22,378 nt of DNA from a virus. The stretch is from positions 1 through 22,378 of the IMG/VR virus record IMGVR_UViG_3300020195_000173; one strand, 5' to 3'. The position numbers and the translations under genes were made by a program. Every line of letters starts with the position of its first letter. Within the stretch, counting starts at the first letter, position 1. This document shows positions 1 through 6,717 of the stretch, piece after piece. The notes beneath the pieces are model-generated. The model saw nothing but the letters and a program-made list of their open reading frames with translations, had not been told where the DNA came from and did no database searches.

Positions 1-66
1 GCGTAGAGAAATCTGAGTTTTGAAAATCCAATTGACCAATACGTAAAGAATTATGATATAAATGTG
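1..66 (+). promoter_or_regulatory. AT-rich leader with a possible sigma70-type promoter
   Basis: This stretch is clearly more AT-rich than the rest of the window and has no convincing gene. TTGACC at 32-37 matches five of six bases of the -35 consensus. TATAAA at 57-62 matches five of six bases of the -10 consensus, but the spacer is 19 bases, longer than ideal. TATGAT at 52-57 is an alternative -10 but would leave only 14 bases. The placement, directly before a long co-directional operon, makes a promoter plausible. It could equally be an AT-rich end of an upstream intergenic region cut by the window edge. Confidence 0.35.
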
Positions 67-120
67 GTTCGCCCACCGGCTGGAACCGAGTGGGCGAAAA
101 ATCCACCCATCGAGGTTGCG

Positions 121-822
121 ATGAGCGAACAGAACCATTTTGCCACGAGCGAGGAAACCTGCAACTACGTGGCGAGCGCGAGCGATACCGCGCTGCTGGC
201 ATTTTCTACCGGGAAGGACGCGATTGGCGCGTATATCCAGATGCGGAGGCACTTCCGGCGCATTGTGCCGTACTACATGTACCTAGTGCCGGATCTGGAA
301 TTTATCGAGGAGTCGCTGGAATATTACGAAAAATGGATGGGGCAGAAGATCATCCGCATTCCGCATCCGAGTCTCTACCGCTGGATCAACTCCGGCGTGT
401 TTCAGCCGCCGGAGAGGGGCGCGGTGATAAAAAAACTGGACCTGCCGAACCCAGAATACAGCGATATGCAGCAGGCCATCCGCGACGACCTCGGATTAGG
501 CGACGAGTGCTATGTCGCGACCGGCGTTCGTGCCGCTGATTCGCCGATGCGGCGGGTAGCACTGACCAGATTTGGCTCGGTCAACCATGGCAAAAAACAA
601 TTTTGGCCGGTGTGGGATTGGAATAAAGAGCGGTTGATTACCGAAATCGAATCCGATGGCGTGAGGCTTCCGGTGGATTACCTCATGTTCGGCCGGAGTT
701 TCGACGGGATCGACTATCGCTTTCTGGAGCCGTTGAGCCGTCATCGGCCGGCGGATTACCGGCGAATCCTAGAATGGTTCCCGCTGGCTGAATTGGAGAT
801 CAAGCGGAGGCAGTATGCTTGA
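121..822 (+). CDS. PAPS-reductase-like (PP-loop ATP pyrophosphatase) phage protein
   Basis: This 233-residue protein resembles the phosphoadenosine phosphosulfate reductase / adenine nucleotide alpha-hydrolase family. Near residues 27-34 it has AFSTGKDA, a PP-loop of the SxGKDS kind in which the final Ser is Ala. Further on are VPDLEFIEESLEYYE and GVRAADSPMRR, both typical of phage PAPS-reductase homologues. It lacks the C-terminal Cys motif of true sulfate-assimilation reductases, so a role in sulfate reduction is unlikely. Related PP-loop enzymes act in DNA phosphorothioation (DndC) and in nucleic acid base modification, but no partner dnd genes are visible here. The ATG at 121 is chosen because GAGG lies five bases upstream. 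An in-frame start at 64 would add 19 residues with no good ribosome site. The gene overlaps the next one and probably forms a unit with it. Confidence 0.72.
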   Translation: MSEQNHFATSEETCNYVASASDTALLAFSTGKDAIGAYIQMRRHFRRIVPYYMYLVPDLEFIEESLEYYEKWMGQKIIRIPHPSLYRWINSGVFQPPERGAVIKKLDLPNPEYSDMQQAIRDDLGLGDECYVATGVRAADSPMRRVALTRFGSVNHGKKQFWPVWDWNKERLITEIESDGVRLPVDYLMFGRSFDGIDYRFLEPLSRHRPADYRRILEWFPLAELEIKRRQYA

Positions 823-1213
823 GCGTGTCGAACTGGGCGTTGAAGCGCTTGATCGCGTAGAGCTGGGCGTTGATACTTCACCGCTCGCAAAGATCGAATA
901 TACCGGCGATGTCGAGAAAGACTGCTCGGCAGAATTCCGGGTAGCCAAAACCGCATTCCAAGAGCGCGCTGCAACTGATGCAGCTAGGCGGTTGAAGGCG
1001 ACTGATTCCGAGTATTGGGTTTGTCTCTGCTTCCAGACTCGGGCGCAAGTCGAAGAATTTCTTCGCAATTCCGGGCATCCCGCGCCGGAAGAAAAGTATG
1101 TAGATGGTGTGGCATTTGCCGAGCGACTTGGCGTTACGGTAACGCCAGACGTGACGCCGTATGGCCAAACCAAGATTGATAGGAAATGGGCTGAGATAGC
1201 CAGAAAGGAATAG
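815..1213 (+). CDS. Conserved hypothetical phage protein, partner of the PP-loop gene
   Basis: This 132-residue protein is of unknown function. It starts inside the last codons of the PP-loop gene (eight-base overlap), with GGAGG at 805-809, so the two are likely translationally coupled. The N-terminus contains an imperfect internal duplication (RVELGVEALD then RVELGVDTSP). The core, with WVCLCFQTRAQVEEFLRNSG followed by EKYVDGVAFAERLGV, resembles small phage proteins that I recognise only as uncharacterised. It is soluble, charged and mixed alpha/beta by inspection, with no signal peptide or membrane segment. Position next to a PP-loop enzyme suggests a joint function, but this is inference from context. 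Confidence 0.6.
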   Translation: MLERVELGVEALDRVELGVDTSPLAKIEYTGDVEKDCSAEFRVAKTAFQERAATDAARRLKATDSEYWVCLCFQTRAQVEEFLRNSGHPAPEEKYVDGVAFAERLGVTVTPDVTPYGQTKIDRKWAEIARKE

Positions 1214-1216
1214 AGT

Positions 1217-1303
1217 ATGAGAAATCGAACAACTGACGGTCGAGGAGGTCTCTTCGCTGCCGCTCGCGCTCGCGGTGGGGGCGGATCTTCCAGCGGTAGC
1301 TAA
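1217..1303 (+). CDS. Arg/Gly-rich micropeptide, copy 1 (28 aa)
   Basis: This tiny reading frame opens with MRNR and closes with RGGGGSSSGS before TAA. AAAGGA lies about seven bases upstream of the ATG. It begins three bases after the stop of the 132-residue gene. Its ends match those of the frame at 1382-1462. In the final eight codons (GGGSSSGS) four codons differ between the copies and all four differences are synonymous, including AGC versus TCG for Ser. That pattern points to selection on the peptide. The function is unknown. A basic, glycine-rich peptide next to the terminase genes could bind nucleic acid or be a small virion part, but nothing shows this directly. Confidence 0.5.
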   Translation: MRNRTTDGRGGLFAAARARGGGGSSSGS

Positions 1304-1304
1304 T

Positions 1305-1385
1305 ATGTGCCTGCCAGTGGCGCACACTCCGCCATACGGCGGGAACCAAGATCGACCAGAAATTAACAATGGGGTAAAGCAATGA
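1305..1385 (+). CDS. Possible micropeptide between the two Arg/Gly-rich copies (26 aa)
   Basis: This small frame encodes about 26 residues with a PPYGGNQDRPEINNG core. Its ATG lies one base after the TAA of copy 1, and its TGA overlaps the ATG of copy 2 in an ATGA junction. This chain of stop/start overlaps matches the style of translational coupling seen throughout the window. There is no clear Shine-Dalgarno site, so expression would depend on re-initiation. The sequence matches nothing I know, and chance cannot be excluded for so short a frame. Confidence 0.35.
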   Translation: MCLPVAHTPPYGGNQDRPEINNGVKQ

Positions 1386-1462
1386 GAAACCGACCTAGAA
1401 GTCAAGTCTTTAGAAGCCCGAATATGGGAAGACGTGGCGGCGGATCGTCCAGCGGATCGTAA
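1382..1462 (+). CDS. Arg/Gly-rich micropeptide, copy 2 (26 aa)
   Basis: This is the second member of the micropeptide pair. It starts MRNRPRSQ, continues with a basic middle and ends RRGGGSSSGS. GGGG lies upstream at 1371-1374, and the ATG overlaps the stop of the preceding small frame. It ends four bases before the ATG preferred for the small terminase. The match with copy 1 is limited to the two termini; the middles differ in sequence and length. Function is unknown. The paired layout suggests an old tandem duplication that kept the ends. Confidence 0.5.
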   Translation: MRNRPRSQVFRSPNMGRRGGGSSSGS

Positions 1463-1466
1463 CGAG

Positions 1467-1910
1467 ATGGGACTGAGAGGACCAATAGCAACGAAAGGAA
1501 TTGTGGGGGCGGACGTGGCCGAATATATGCCGCCCCCACCGCACCTAAGCCCTGAGGAAGCGAAATACTGGGAAGGCATCGTAAGGGTACTGAACCGGCC
1601 TGGGGGCAGCCTTTCGCGAGCCGACGAGGGCTTAATCGAGAAGCTGGTGTCACTGGAAGCCCAATGGGCTGAGAACAAAGTGGAGTTGGCAAAATCTGGC
1701 CAGCTCTACAAAGACCCATCGGGGCGAGTTGTGAAAAGCCCACGGCTGGGGATTATGCAGGAACTATCAGATCAGATTATCGGCATATACCGAGAAATGG
1801 GTATGAGCCCTGTGTCCAGGAAAAGGTTTGCGCTAAACCTCCCCGTGAAGGCTTCGCCATCCAAGTTGGCGCTGATGGTGGCAAAGAATGGAACGACAGA
1901 CACGGCCTAA
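1467..1910 (+). CDS. terS: Terminase small subunit (P27 family)
   Basis: This protein of about 147 residues fits the phage P27-type small terminase family, which recognises the packaging site on phage DNA and delivers it to the large subunit. It begins MGLRGP, a start typical of this family. The segment LSPEEAKYWEGIVRVL is followed by a helical region (ADEGLIEKLVSLEAQWAENK), then GQLYKDPSGRVVKSPRLGIMQE, which is characteristic. The C-terminus carries MGMSPVSRKRF. An alternative GTG start at 1434 would overlap copy 2 of the micropeptides. The ATG at 1467 is preferred because the family motif begins there. The end overlaps the large terminase by 23 bases, as is usual for terminase gene pairs. 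Confidence 0.88.
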   Translation: MGLRGPIATKGIVGADVAEYMPPPPHLSPEEAKYWEGIVRVLNRPGGSLSRADEGLIEKLVSLEAQWAENKVELAKSGQLYKDPSGRVVKSPRLGIMQELSDQIIGIYREMGMSPVSRKRFALNLPVKASPSKLALMVAKNGTTDTA

Positions 1911-3483
1911 CGGGGACTTCTACGACGCGGCACGGGTTAAGCGGGCGTGCGAGTTTGCCGAAATGCTTACGGTCGCCAAGTCCACGAAGAGCGGCAAAAC
2001 AGAGCTGATAAGTCTGTTCCCGCACACCAGAAAGCTGATAGAGGGAATTTATGGTTGGCGGAGGTCCGACGGAAGACGACGAACGCGGCGAGTATTTTTC
2101 TCCACCGGGCGAAAACAGGGGAAAACGCAATCGGCGGCTATCGTAGTTGCGATTGAATTTTTTCTCGAGGATGAGCCTGAGCAGGAAATCTACTTCGCGG
2201 CTACAGAAACATTGCAAGCATCGGTCTGCTTCGATGCCGTCGCGGGGATGATAAACCGGTCAGAGGAACTCAGCGATGAAGTCCACATAGTCCCAACATC
2301 TCGGCTTATCAGACACAAGAAAACCGGCAGCATCATGCGGGCGCTATCTTCTGATGGTAAAGGCAAGCACGGATATAACCCATCCATGGCTATATTCGAC
2401 GAGTTCCACGCGTGGGGTGCGACCGAGCGCGAGCTACACGCGGCACTTTCTACCGGTTCAATGTCTCGTCGTAACCCACTCTGGATAATCCCGACGACGG
2501 CTGGCAGCGACAAGGAAACGCTATGCGGAGAAGAATACCGCTATGCGAAACGAGTACTGTCTGGAGAAATCGAAGACCCATCATATCTGACCATTATTCA
2601 CGAGATACCGGAGGACGCAGATTGGACGGATAAAAGCCTGTGGCGCCTATCTCTTCCTCTGCTTGACAGCGGCCATCAGAGCTCCGAGGACTACGAAGAT
2701 ACGTTTACGCGCGCTTTGTCTAGACCGGCAGATCAAAACGACTGGCGCAGGTTGTACGGGAATCAGTGGACCTCGAGCGTTACGCAGTGGATCACGATGA
2801 TGGCATGGGACGCTTGCGGAGATACGGAAATAACGGAATCCGAATTCGCTCATTTGGACTGCTGGGGCGGGCTGGACTTGGGATCGACCGGAGATTTCAC
2901 GGCGTTGTATTTGTGCTGGCCACTGCCCGATGGCCGCGTGGTGGTACGTTCCTGGGCCTACGTCCCGCTGGACACGCTAGACGAGCGCCAGAAGCGAGAC
3001 GGCAAGCCGTACCGATACTGGGCAGAGCGCGGCTGGCTGCGGACCACGGCGGGCCAAACTACAGACCAGGATGAAGTCTTCGGGCATATCGAAGAGTTGA
3101 ACGACAGGTACCGAATACAGGGCATTGCGTGCGACCGCTGGCGGATAAAGTACATTGAGAAGCGCATGGAACAGGCAGGTATTGAAGCCTTTGACTGGGG
3201 TCAGGGATATCAAAGCATGGCTCCGGCGATCAATTTATTCGAATCGCTCGTATTCAACAAGCAGATTTCGCATGACAAAAACGAGTGCCTGCGCTGGAAT
3301 ATGGACTGCTGCCAAGTCATGAGCGACCCGGCTGGAAACAAAAAATTAGTGAAACCACAAACCAGTATCAATTCGCGACACATCGATATGGCTGTGGCCG
3401 GGGTGATGGCCATCGGGGCCGCGACGGTTAATATCGGCGAGCTTGACCCGTACAGCAACGGCGCGCGGCTGGTGGCGCTGTAA
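1888..3483 (+). CDS. terL: Terminase large subunit (HK97-like, Terminase_1)
   Basis: This 531-residue ATPase-nuclease packages phage DNA into the prohead through the portal. The ATPase part has an atypical Walker A, STGRKQGKT at about residues 72-80, and Walker B MAIFDEFH at 167-174. The nuclease part has acidic residues in GGLDLGSTGDFTAL (about 327-340), CDRW (415-418) and a late Asp in SRHIDMAVAGVMA (Asp 500), as expected for an RNase H-fold nuclease. Length is normal for the family. It overlaps the small subunit upstream and shares the final A of its TAA with the portal ATG. All key motifs look intact. Confidence 0.95.
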   Translation: MERQTRPNGDFYDAARVKRACEFAEMLTVAKSTKSGKTELISLFPHTRKLIEGIYGWRRSDGRRRTRRVFFSTGRKQGKTQSAAIVVAIEFFLEDEPEQEIYFAATETLQASVCFDAVAGMINRSEELSDEVHIVPTSRLIRHKKTGSIMRALSSDGKGKHGYNPSMAIFDEFHAWGATERELHAALSTGSMSRRNPLWIIPTTAGSDKETLCGEEYRYAKRVLSGEIEDPSYLTIIHEIPEDADWTDKSLWRLSLPLLDSGHQSSEDYEDTFTRALSRPADQNDWRRLYGNQWTSSVTQWITMMAWDACGDTEITESEFAHLDCWGGLDLGSTGDFTALYLCWPLPDGRVVVRSWAYVPLDTLDERQKRDGKPYRYWAERGWLRTTAGQTTDQDEVFGHIEELNDRYRIQGIACDRWRIKYIEKRMEQAGIEAFDWGQGYQSMAPAINLFESLVFNKQISHDKNECLRWNMDCCQVMSDPAGNKKLVKPQTSINSRHIDMAVAGVMAIGAATVNIGELDPYSNGARLVAL

Positions 3484-4793
3484 TGGGGATGTTCGGCGCT
3501 ATCGTGCGCAAGGCTCAAGCGATTGCGACGTGGTCCACGCGCGACCCGGCGCCGTATCTCGACCACGGCTACCTGCGGATGTACGAGCTACTGGGAGGTG
3601 GACAAGGAACTTCGGCCGGCATCGCCGTCAACGTAAAGCTGGCGATGACTTGCTCGGCAGTCAACATATGCACGCGCGTCATCACGGAGTCTCTCGCGTC
3701 TCTTCCGCTGGGCCTGTATTCCAAGCAGGGGATGAGCACCATAGCGGAGCAAAAAGCACCGCTTAGCGACGTGCTTTCAAAGCGTCCAAATCAATACAAA
3801 ACCAGCAAGCGATTCCGTCAAACTTTTTTTCACCACGCGATCAATTATGGGGCCGGTTACGCGCGCATCATTCGCCGCGGGAACGACCCCGAGGGCGAGA
3901 CTATCGGTCTCATTGGATTGCATCCGTCACAAGTAGAAATGCAAATCGAAGATAGCGGCGAACCGCTGTTTTTAGTTCGCAATTCGCAAGGAAAACAGGA
4001 GAAGGTGAAGGATGCCTTCATGCTCCACCTGCTGAATTTTTCAGACGACGGCGATACCGGCGTAGGTGCAATTGAAATGGGCCGCGAGGATATCGCCTTG
4101 GGTCTGGCTATTCAGCGCTACGGTAGCGCGTTCTTTGCCCGCGGCGGTGTTCCTGCCGGCATGATCGTCAAGGAGGTACCGTTCCGATCACAGGAGGACC
4201 GGGACCGATTCAAGGGCGATTGGGCTAAGGAATATGAGGGCTTTCAAGGCTTCTTCAAAAAAATGTTGGTTGAGGGCGGATCGTGGAAGTTCGAGCGGTT
4301 TGGCATTTCCCCAAGCGAATCCCAAATGATAGAGGCGCAGGCAGCAATTTTGGTGTCAATCGCGCGCTACTACAACCTCACGCCCCACATGGCCGGCGAT
4401 CTTTCGCGGGCGCACTTTTCGAACGTAGAGGAGCTGGGGATTCAGTTCCTGAAAATCACACTTACTCCGTGGCTGGTGGGTTTCGAGCAGGAAATTTGGA
4501 GGTCACTCCTAACGCCTCGTCAGCGTGAGTCTGGGTGGTATGCTAAGCACAATATCAACGCCTTCCAGCGGGGAGATTTCCTGTCGCGCATGAGCGGTTA
4601 CGCCACGATGCTGCAAAACGGCGTGATATCGCTCAACGACGCGCGGGCGCTGGAGGATATGGACCCCGTAGCCAGCGGCGGCGAGCATCTCGTGCAGTTG
4701 AATATGCAAAATGTCAAGGACGTGCGGGCCAATTCGGCGGCGAAGGCGTCCAAAAACACATCGGCATCAGTGCCAGCCGGAGGAACAAAATGA
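3483..4793 (+). CDS. Portal protein (HK97 family)
   Basis: This 436-residue protein is the head portal, the ring through which DNA enters and to which the tail is later joined. The N-terminus (YLRMYELLGGG, then VKLAMTCSAVNICTRVITESLASLPLGLY) and the later ARYYNLTPHMAGDLSRAHFSNVEELGIQFLKITLTPW segment are characteristic of HK97-type portals. Length is normal. Translation starts at the ATG that overlaps the terL stop (TAATG). The C-terminus is Ala/Ser/Lys-rich and probably disordered. Its stop overlaps the protease ATG, giving the conserved terL-portal-protease-capsid order. Confidence 0.94.
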   Translation: MGMFGAIVRKAQAIATWSTRDPAPYLDHGYLRMYELLGGGQGTSAGIAVNVKLAMTCSAVNICTRVITESLASLPLGLYSKQGMSTIAEQKAPLSDVLSKRPNQYKTSKRFRQTFFHHAINYGAGYARIIRRGNDPEGETIGLIGLHPSQVEMQIEDSGEPLFLVRNSQGKQEKVKDAFMLHLLNFSDDGDTGVGAIEMGREDIALGLAIQRYGSAFFARGGVPAGMIVKEVPFRSQEDRDRFKGDWAKEYEGFQGFFKKMLVEGGSWKFERFGISPSESQMIEAQAAILVSIARYYNLTPHMAGDLSRAHFSNVEELGIQFLKITLTPWLVGFEQEIWRSLLTPRQRESGWYAKHNINAFQRGDFLSRMSGYATMLQNGVISLNDARALEDMDPVASGGEHLVQLNMQNVKDVRANSAAKASKNTSASVPAGGTK

Positions 4794-5425
4794 ATCATTT
4801 TTTGATGGAATTAAAGGAAATCGCCGAAACCGGCATCTTCCGCGGCATCGCATCAGTGTACGGAGCCGAGGACCTGGGCGGGGACGTGATAGACAAGGGC
4901 GCGTTTACAAAAACCTTGTCAGAAAACCCAATGGTGCCGCTACTCTGGCAGCATCGCTCTTCCGATGTCATCGGCAGTATCTCGCTGAAGGAATGGCAGG
5001 GCAAAATCATGGGCGATGGCGCCCTTGACATGGAAGACCCTGAAGTGTCGGGAAAGATCTACGGGAAAATGAAGCGGCGCATGGTCAAGGGTCTGTCCAT
5101 CGGCTTTCAGGCAATCAAAACGGCATGGGTCGAGGAGTCCGGCAAGCAGATCCGCCATATCGCTGAACTGAAATTGTGGGAAGTGTCAGTGGTGACATTC
5201 CCGATGCTCCCGTCTGCTCAAATCACGAATGTGAAAGAGCACGATGATACCCTCGCGCGCCTGATGCGCGCTGAAGCAGAAATTGAGGCACTCAAGGCAA
5301 AGTACGGCACTCATATTGAGCCGCCGATCGCCGCAGAGCCGCCAAACGCTAAAGGCGCTGAGCCGGGCAACCACTCGCGCGCACTGTATTTGATCGAGAG
5401 CCTTCGCCTCGGTCTAGCCAACTAA
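4790..5425 (+). CDS. Prohead maturation protease (HK97 family, peptidase U35/S78)
   Basis: This 211-residue serine protease should remove the scaffold-like N-terminal delta domain of the capsid protein during prohead maturation. The family pattern is visible: GIFRGIASVYGAEDLGGDVIDKGAF near the start, a catalytic His in LLWQHR (His 55), a catalytic Ser in GLSIGF (Ser 103) and an acidic residue in KLWEVSVVTFP (Glu 131). The last 60 or so residues are Pro/Ala-rich with a short helical stretch and may act as a scaffold contact. It overlaps the portal gene by four bases (ATGA). Confidence 0.93.
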   Translation: MNHFLMELKEIAETGIFRGIASVYGAEDLGGDVIDKGAFTKTLSENPMVPLLWQHRSSDVIGSISLKEWQGKIMGDGALDMEDPEVSGKIYGKMKRRMVKGLSIGFQAIKTAWVEESGKQIRHIAELKLWEVSVVTFPMLPSAQITNVKEHDDTLARLMRAEAEIEALKAKYGTHIEPPIAAEPPNAKGAEPGNHSRALYLIESLRLGLAN

Positions 5426-5427
5426 CC

Positions 5428-5443
5428 GCGCGGCTACCCGCGC
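5428..5443 (+). promoter_or_regulatory. GC-rich hairpin in the capsid gene leader
   Basis: GCGCGG (5428-5433) and CCGCGC (5438-5443) form a perfect six-base-pair stem around a CTAC loop, just after the protease stop. No T-run follows, so it is not a standard terminator. It sits in tandem with the hairpin at 5448-5468. It might set mRNA stability or processing between protease and capsid genes, which need very different expression levels. Confidence 0.4.
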
Positions 5444-5447
5444 ACAA

Positions 5448-5468
5448 CCACTGTCGTGATGACAGAGG
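5448..5468 (+). promoter_or_regulatory. Covarying RNA hairpin overlapping the capsid gene ribosome site
   Basis: The transcript can fold as CC / A-A mismatch / CUGUC - GUGAU loop - GACAG / GG. The 3' GG belongs to the Shine-Dalgarno GAGGAG (5465-5470), which stands six bases from the GTG at 5477. The same architecture occurs before the major tail gene (12241-12260). Two base pairs there are exchanged for other Watson-Crick pairs (C-G to T-A in the lower stem, T-A to C-G in the upper stem) and the A-A mismatch is kept. This covariation points to selection on RNA structure. The role, as a translational operator or a stability element, is inferred. Confidence 0.6.
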
Positions 5469-5476
5469 AGATTATT

Positions 5477-6673
5477 GTGGACCCACTTGAAAAAGCCCTG
5501 CTAGAGTTGCAGGCCGAGCAAAAGGCGAGTTTCGCCCGACTCGAAACCAAGGCAGATGAGCAGTTTGCCAAGTCAGGAAATGTTACCAGTGAACTTAAAG
5601 AGGAATTTGATCGGCTGGTCAAGCGATACGATGATCTAGAAGTTCGAGTGGCCAGCGCGCGCTCGAAGGTCGAATCGAAGTCAGTCTTCGATTTCCTCCG
5701 GGAAGACGAACCGCTTCAGCGATTCATGAAAGACCGCTCGGGCACTTGCCGAGTGGCACTGAATGAAAAGCACGCAGCCGAACTGTTCGCTTACAAAACG
5801 ACCGTCACAACCGGCACGGGAACCGGCTATGCGGCTGCGGGAGTCCTGGAGATAGACCGCGATCCGGGTGTCGTGTACGAGGCGCGGCGTATGCTCAAGA
5901 TGCGCAACGTCATCCCGGCACGGCCCACCGCATTCGGTAAAGTCTACTGGGTCAAGGTGAATGCACCGATGACCAAGGCGTCGCCAGTGGCTGAAGGCCT
6001 TTTGAAGCCGGAAAACCAGATGACGTTCACGACCGTCGGGGAAACCTTGCGCGTCATTGCAACGTTCATTACGGCCAGTCGCCAAGTGCTCGAGGACTGG
6101 GGCGAGCTGATGGGGATTTTGCAAACTTCCCTTCGCTACGAAGTCGACAAGGAAGACGACCGGCAAATTCTTCACGGTGATGGAACCGGCGAGAACTACG
6201 ACGGCCTCATCACCCAGGCGACGGCATATACCACAGGGCTAACCGGCTCCGCAGCGTTCAACCGTGCCGATCAAATCGGGCGAGCCATACAGCAAATTGC
6301 TTCGGCAGACGAAACGGAACCTGGATTTGTCGTCATGAATCCAGCCGATTGGTGGAATGTCCGGCTCACCAAGGATTCCAACGGTAATTACATTTTCGGA
6401 TCGCCATCTCAGCGTGGCGCGCCGGGGCTGTTTGACCTTACGCCAATCGTTACAACTGCGATTGGGGTGGGGAAATTCCTGGTAGGCTCTTCGCAGGCTG
6501 CTGCGGCTGAAATCCGTGATGGCTTTGGGACCGAGGTTGAGATCAGCACTCAGCATGATGTAAATTTTACCAAAAATTTAATTACCATCCGTGCAGAACG
6601 GCGATCCTTGCTCACTGTCAAGCGCCCTGGCGCGTTTATTTACGGCACGTTTGCAACTTCGCCGGCATCCTAA
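5477..6673 (+). CDS. Major capsid protein (HK97 fold)
   Basis: This 398-residue protein should build the icosahedral head. Residues 1-65 are a charged coiled-coil region (LEKALLELQAEQ through KEEFDRLVKRYDDLEVRV), the delta or scaffold domain, likely removed by the upstream protease. The rest matches HK97-type major capsid proteins, with TGTGYAAAGVLEIDRDPG, MRNVIPARPT, ILHGDGTGENYDGL and FVVMNPADWWNVRLTKD as landmarks. The GTG at 5477 is chosen because GAGGAG lies six bases upstream; in-frame GTG and ATG codons at 5456 and 5459 lie within the leader hairpin loop. No separate scaffold gene is seen. A terminator-like hairpin follows. Confidence 0.93.
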   Translation: MDPLEKALLELQAEQKASFARLETKADEQFAKSGNVTSELKEEFDRLVKRYDDLEVRVASARSKVESKSVFDFLREDEPLQRFMKDRSGTCRVALNEKHAAELFAYKTTVTTGTGTGYAAAGVLEIDRDPGVVYEARRMLKMRNVIPARPTAFGKVYWVKVNAPMTKASPVAEGLLKPENQMTFTTVGETLRVIATFITASRQVLEDWGELMGILQTSLRYEVDKEDDRQILHGDGTGENYDGLITQATAYTTGLTGSAAFNRADQIGRAIQQIASADETEPGFVVMNPADWWNVRLTKDSNGNYIFGSPSQRGAPGLFDLTPIVTTAIGVGKFLVGSSQAAAAEIRDGFGTEVEISTQHDVNFTKNLITIRAERRSLLTVKRPGAFIYGTFATSPAS

Positions 6674-6689
6674 CCAGCGAGCAGTACCG

Positions 6690-6710
6690 AGGGGCGGGCC
6701 TTCCGCCCCT
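6690..6710 (+). terminator. Terminator-like hairpin after the capsid gene
   Basis: AGGGGCGG (6690-6697) and CCGCCCCT (6703-6710) form an eight-base-pair GC-rich stem with a five-base loop. The tail TCAATTTA is only partly T-rich, so termination may be incomplete. It lies 16 bases after the capsid stop and seven bases before the next ATG. A leaky terminator here would separate the abundant capsid message from the glycosyltransferase cassette. Confidence 0.55.
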
Positions 6711-6717
6711 TCAATTT

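Noticed and set aside
52-57. TATGAT as the -10 box of a promoter with TTGACC
   Set aside because: The spacer would be only 14 bases, too short for a normal sigma70 promoter. TATAAA at 57-62 is kept as the weaker but more feasible choice.
121-822. True sulfate-assimilation PAPS reductase
   Set aside because: The C-terminal Cys motif needed for reduction is absent and the phage context does not fit.
878-1678. Long minus-strand open frame across the micropeptide and small terminase region
   Set aside because: It runs antisense to several supported genes, has no recognisable domain, and its composition is that of a frame shadow.
5456-5476. Earlier GTG/ATG starts for the major capsid gene
   Set aside because: They lie in the loop of the leader hairpin and lack a suitably placed ribosome site, while GTG 5477 has GAGGAG six bases upstream.
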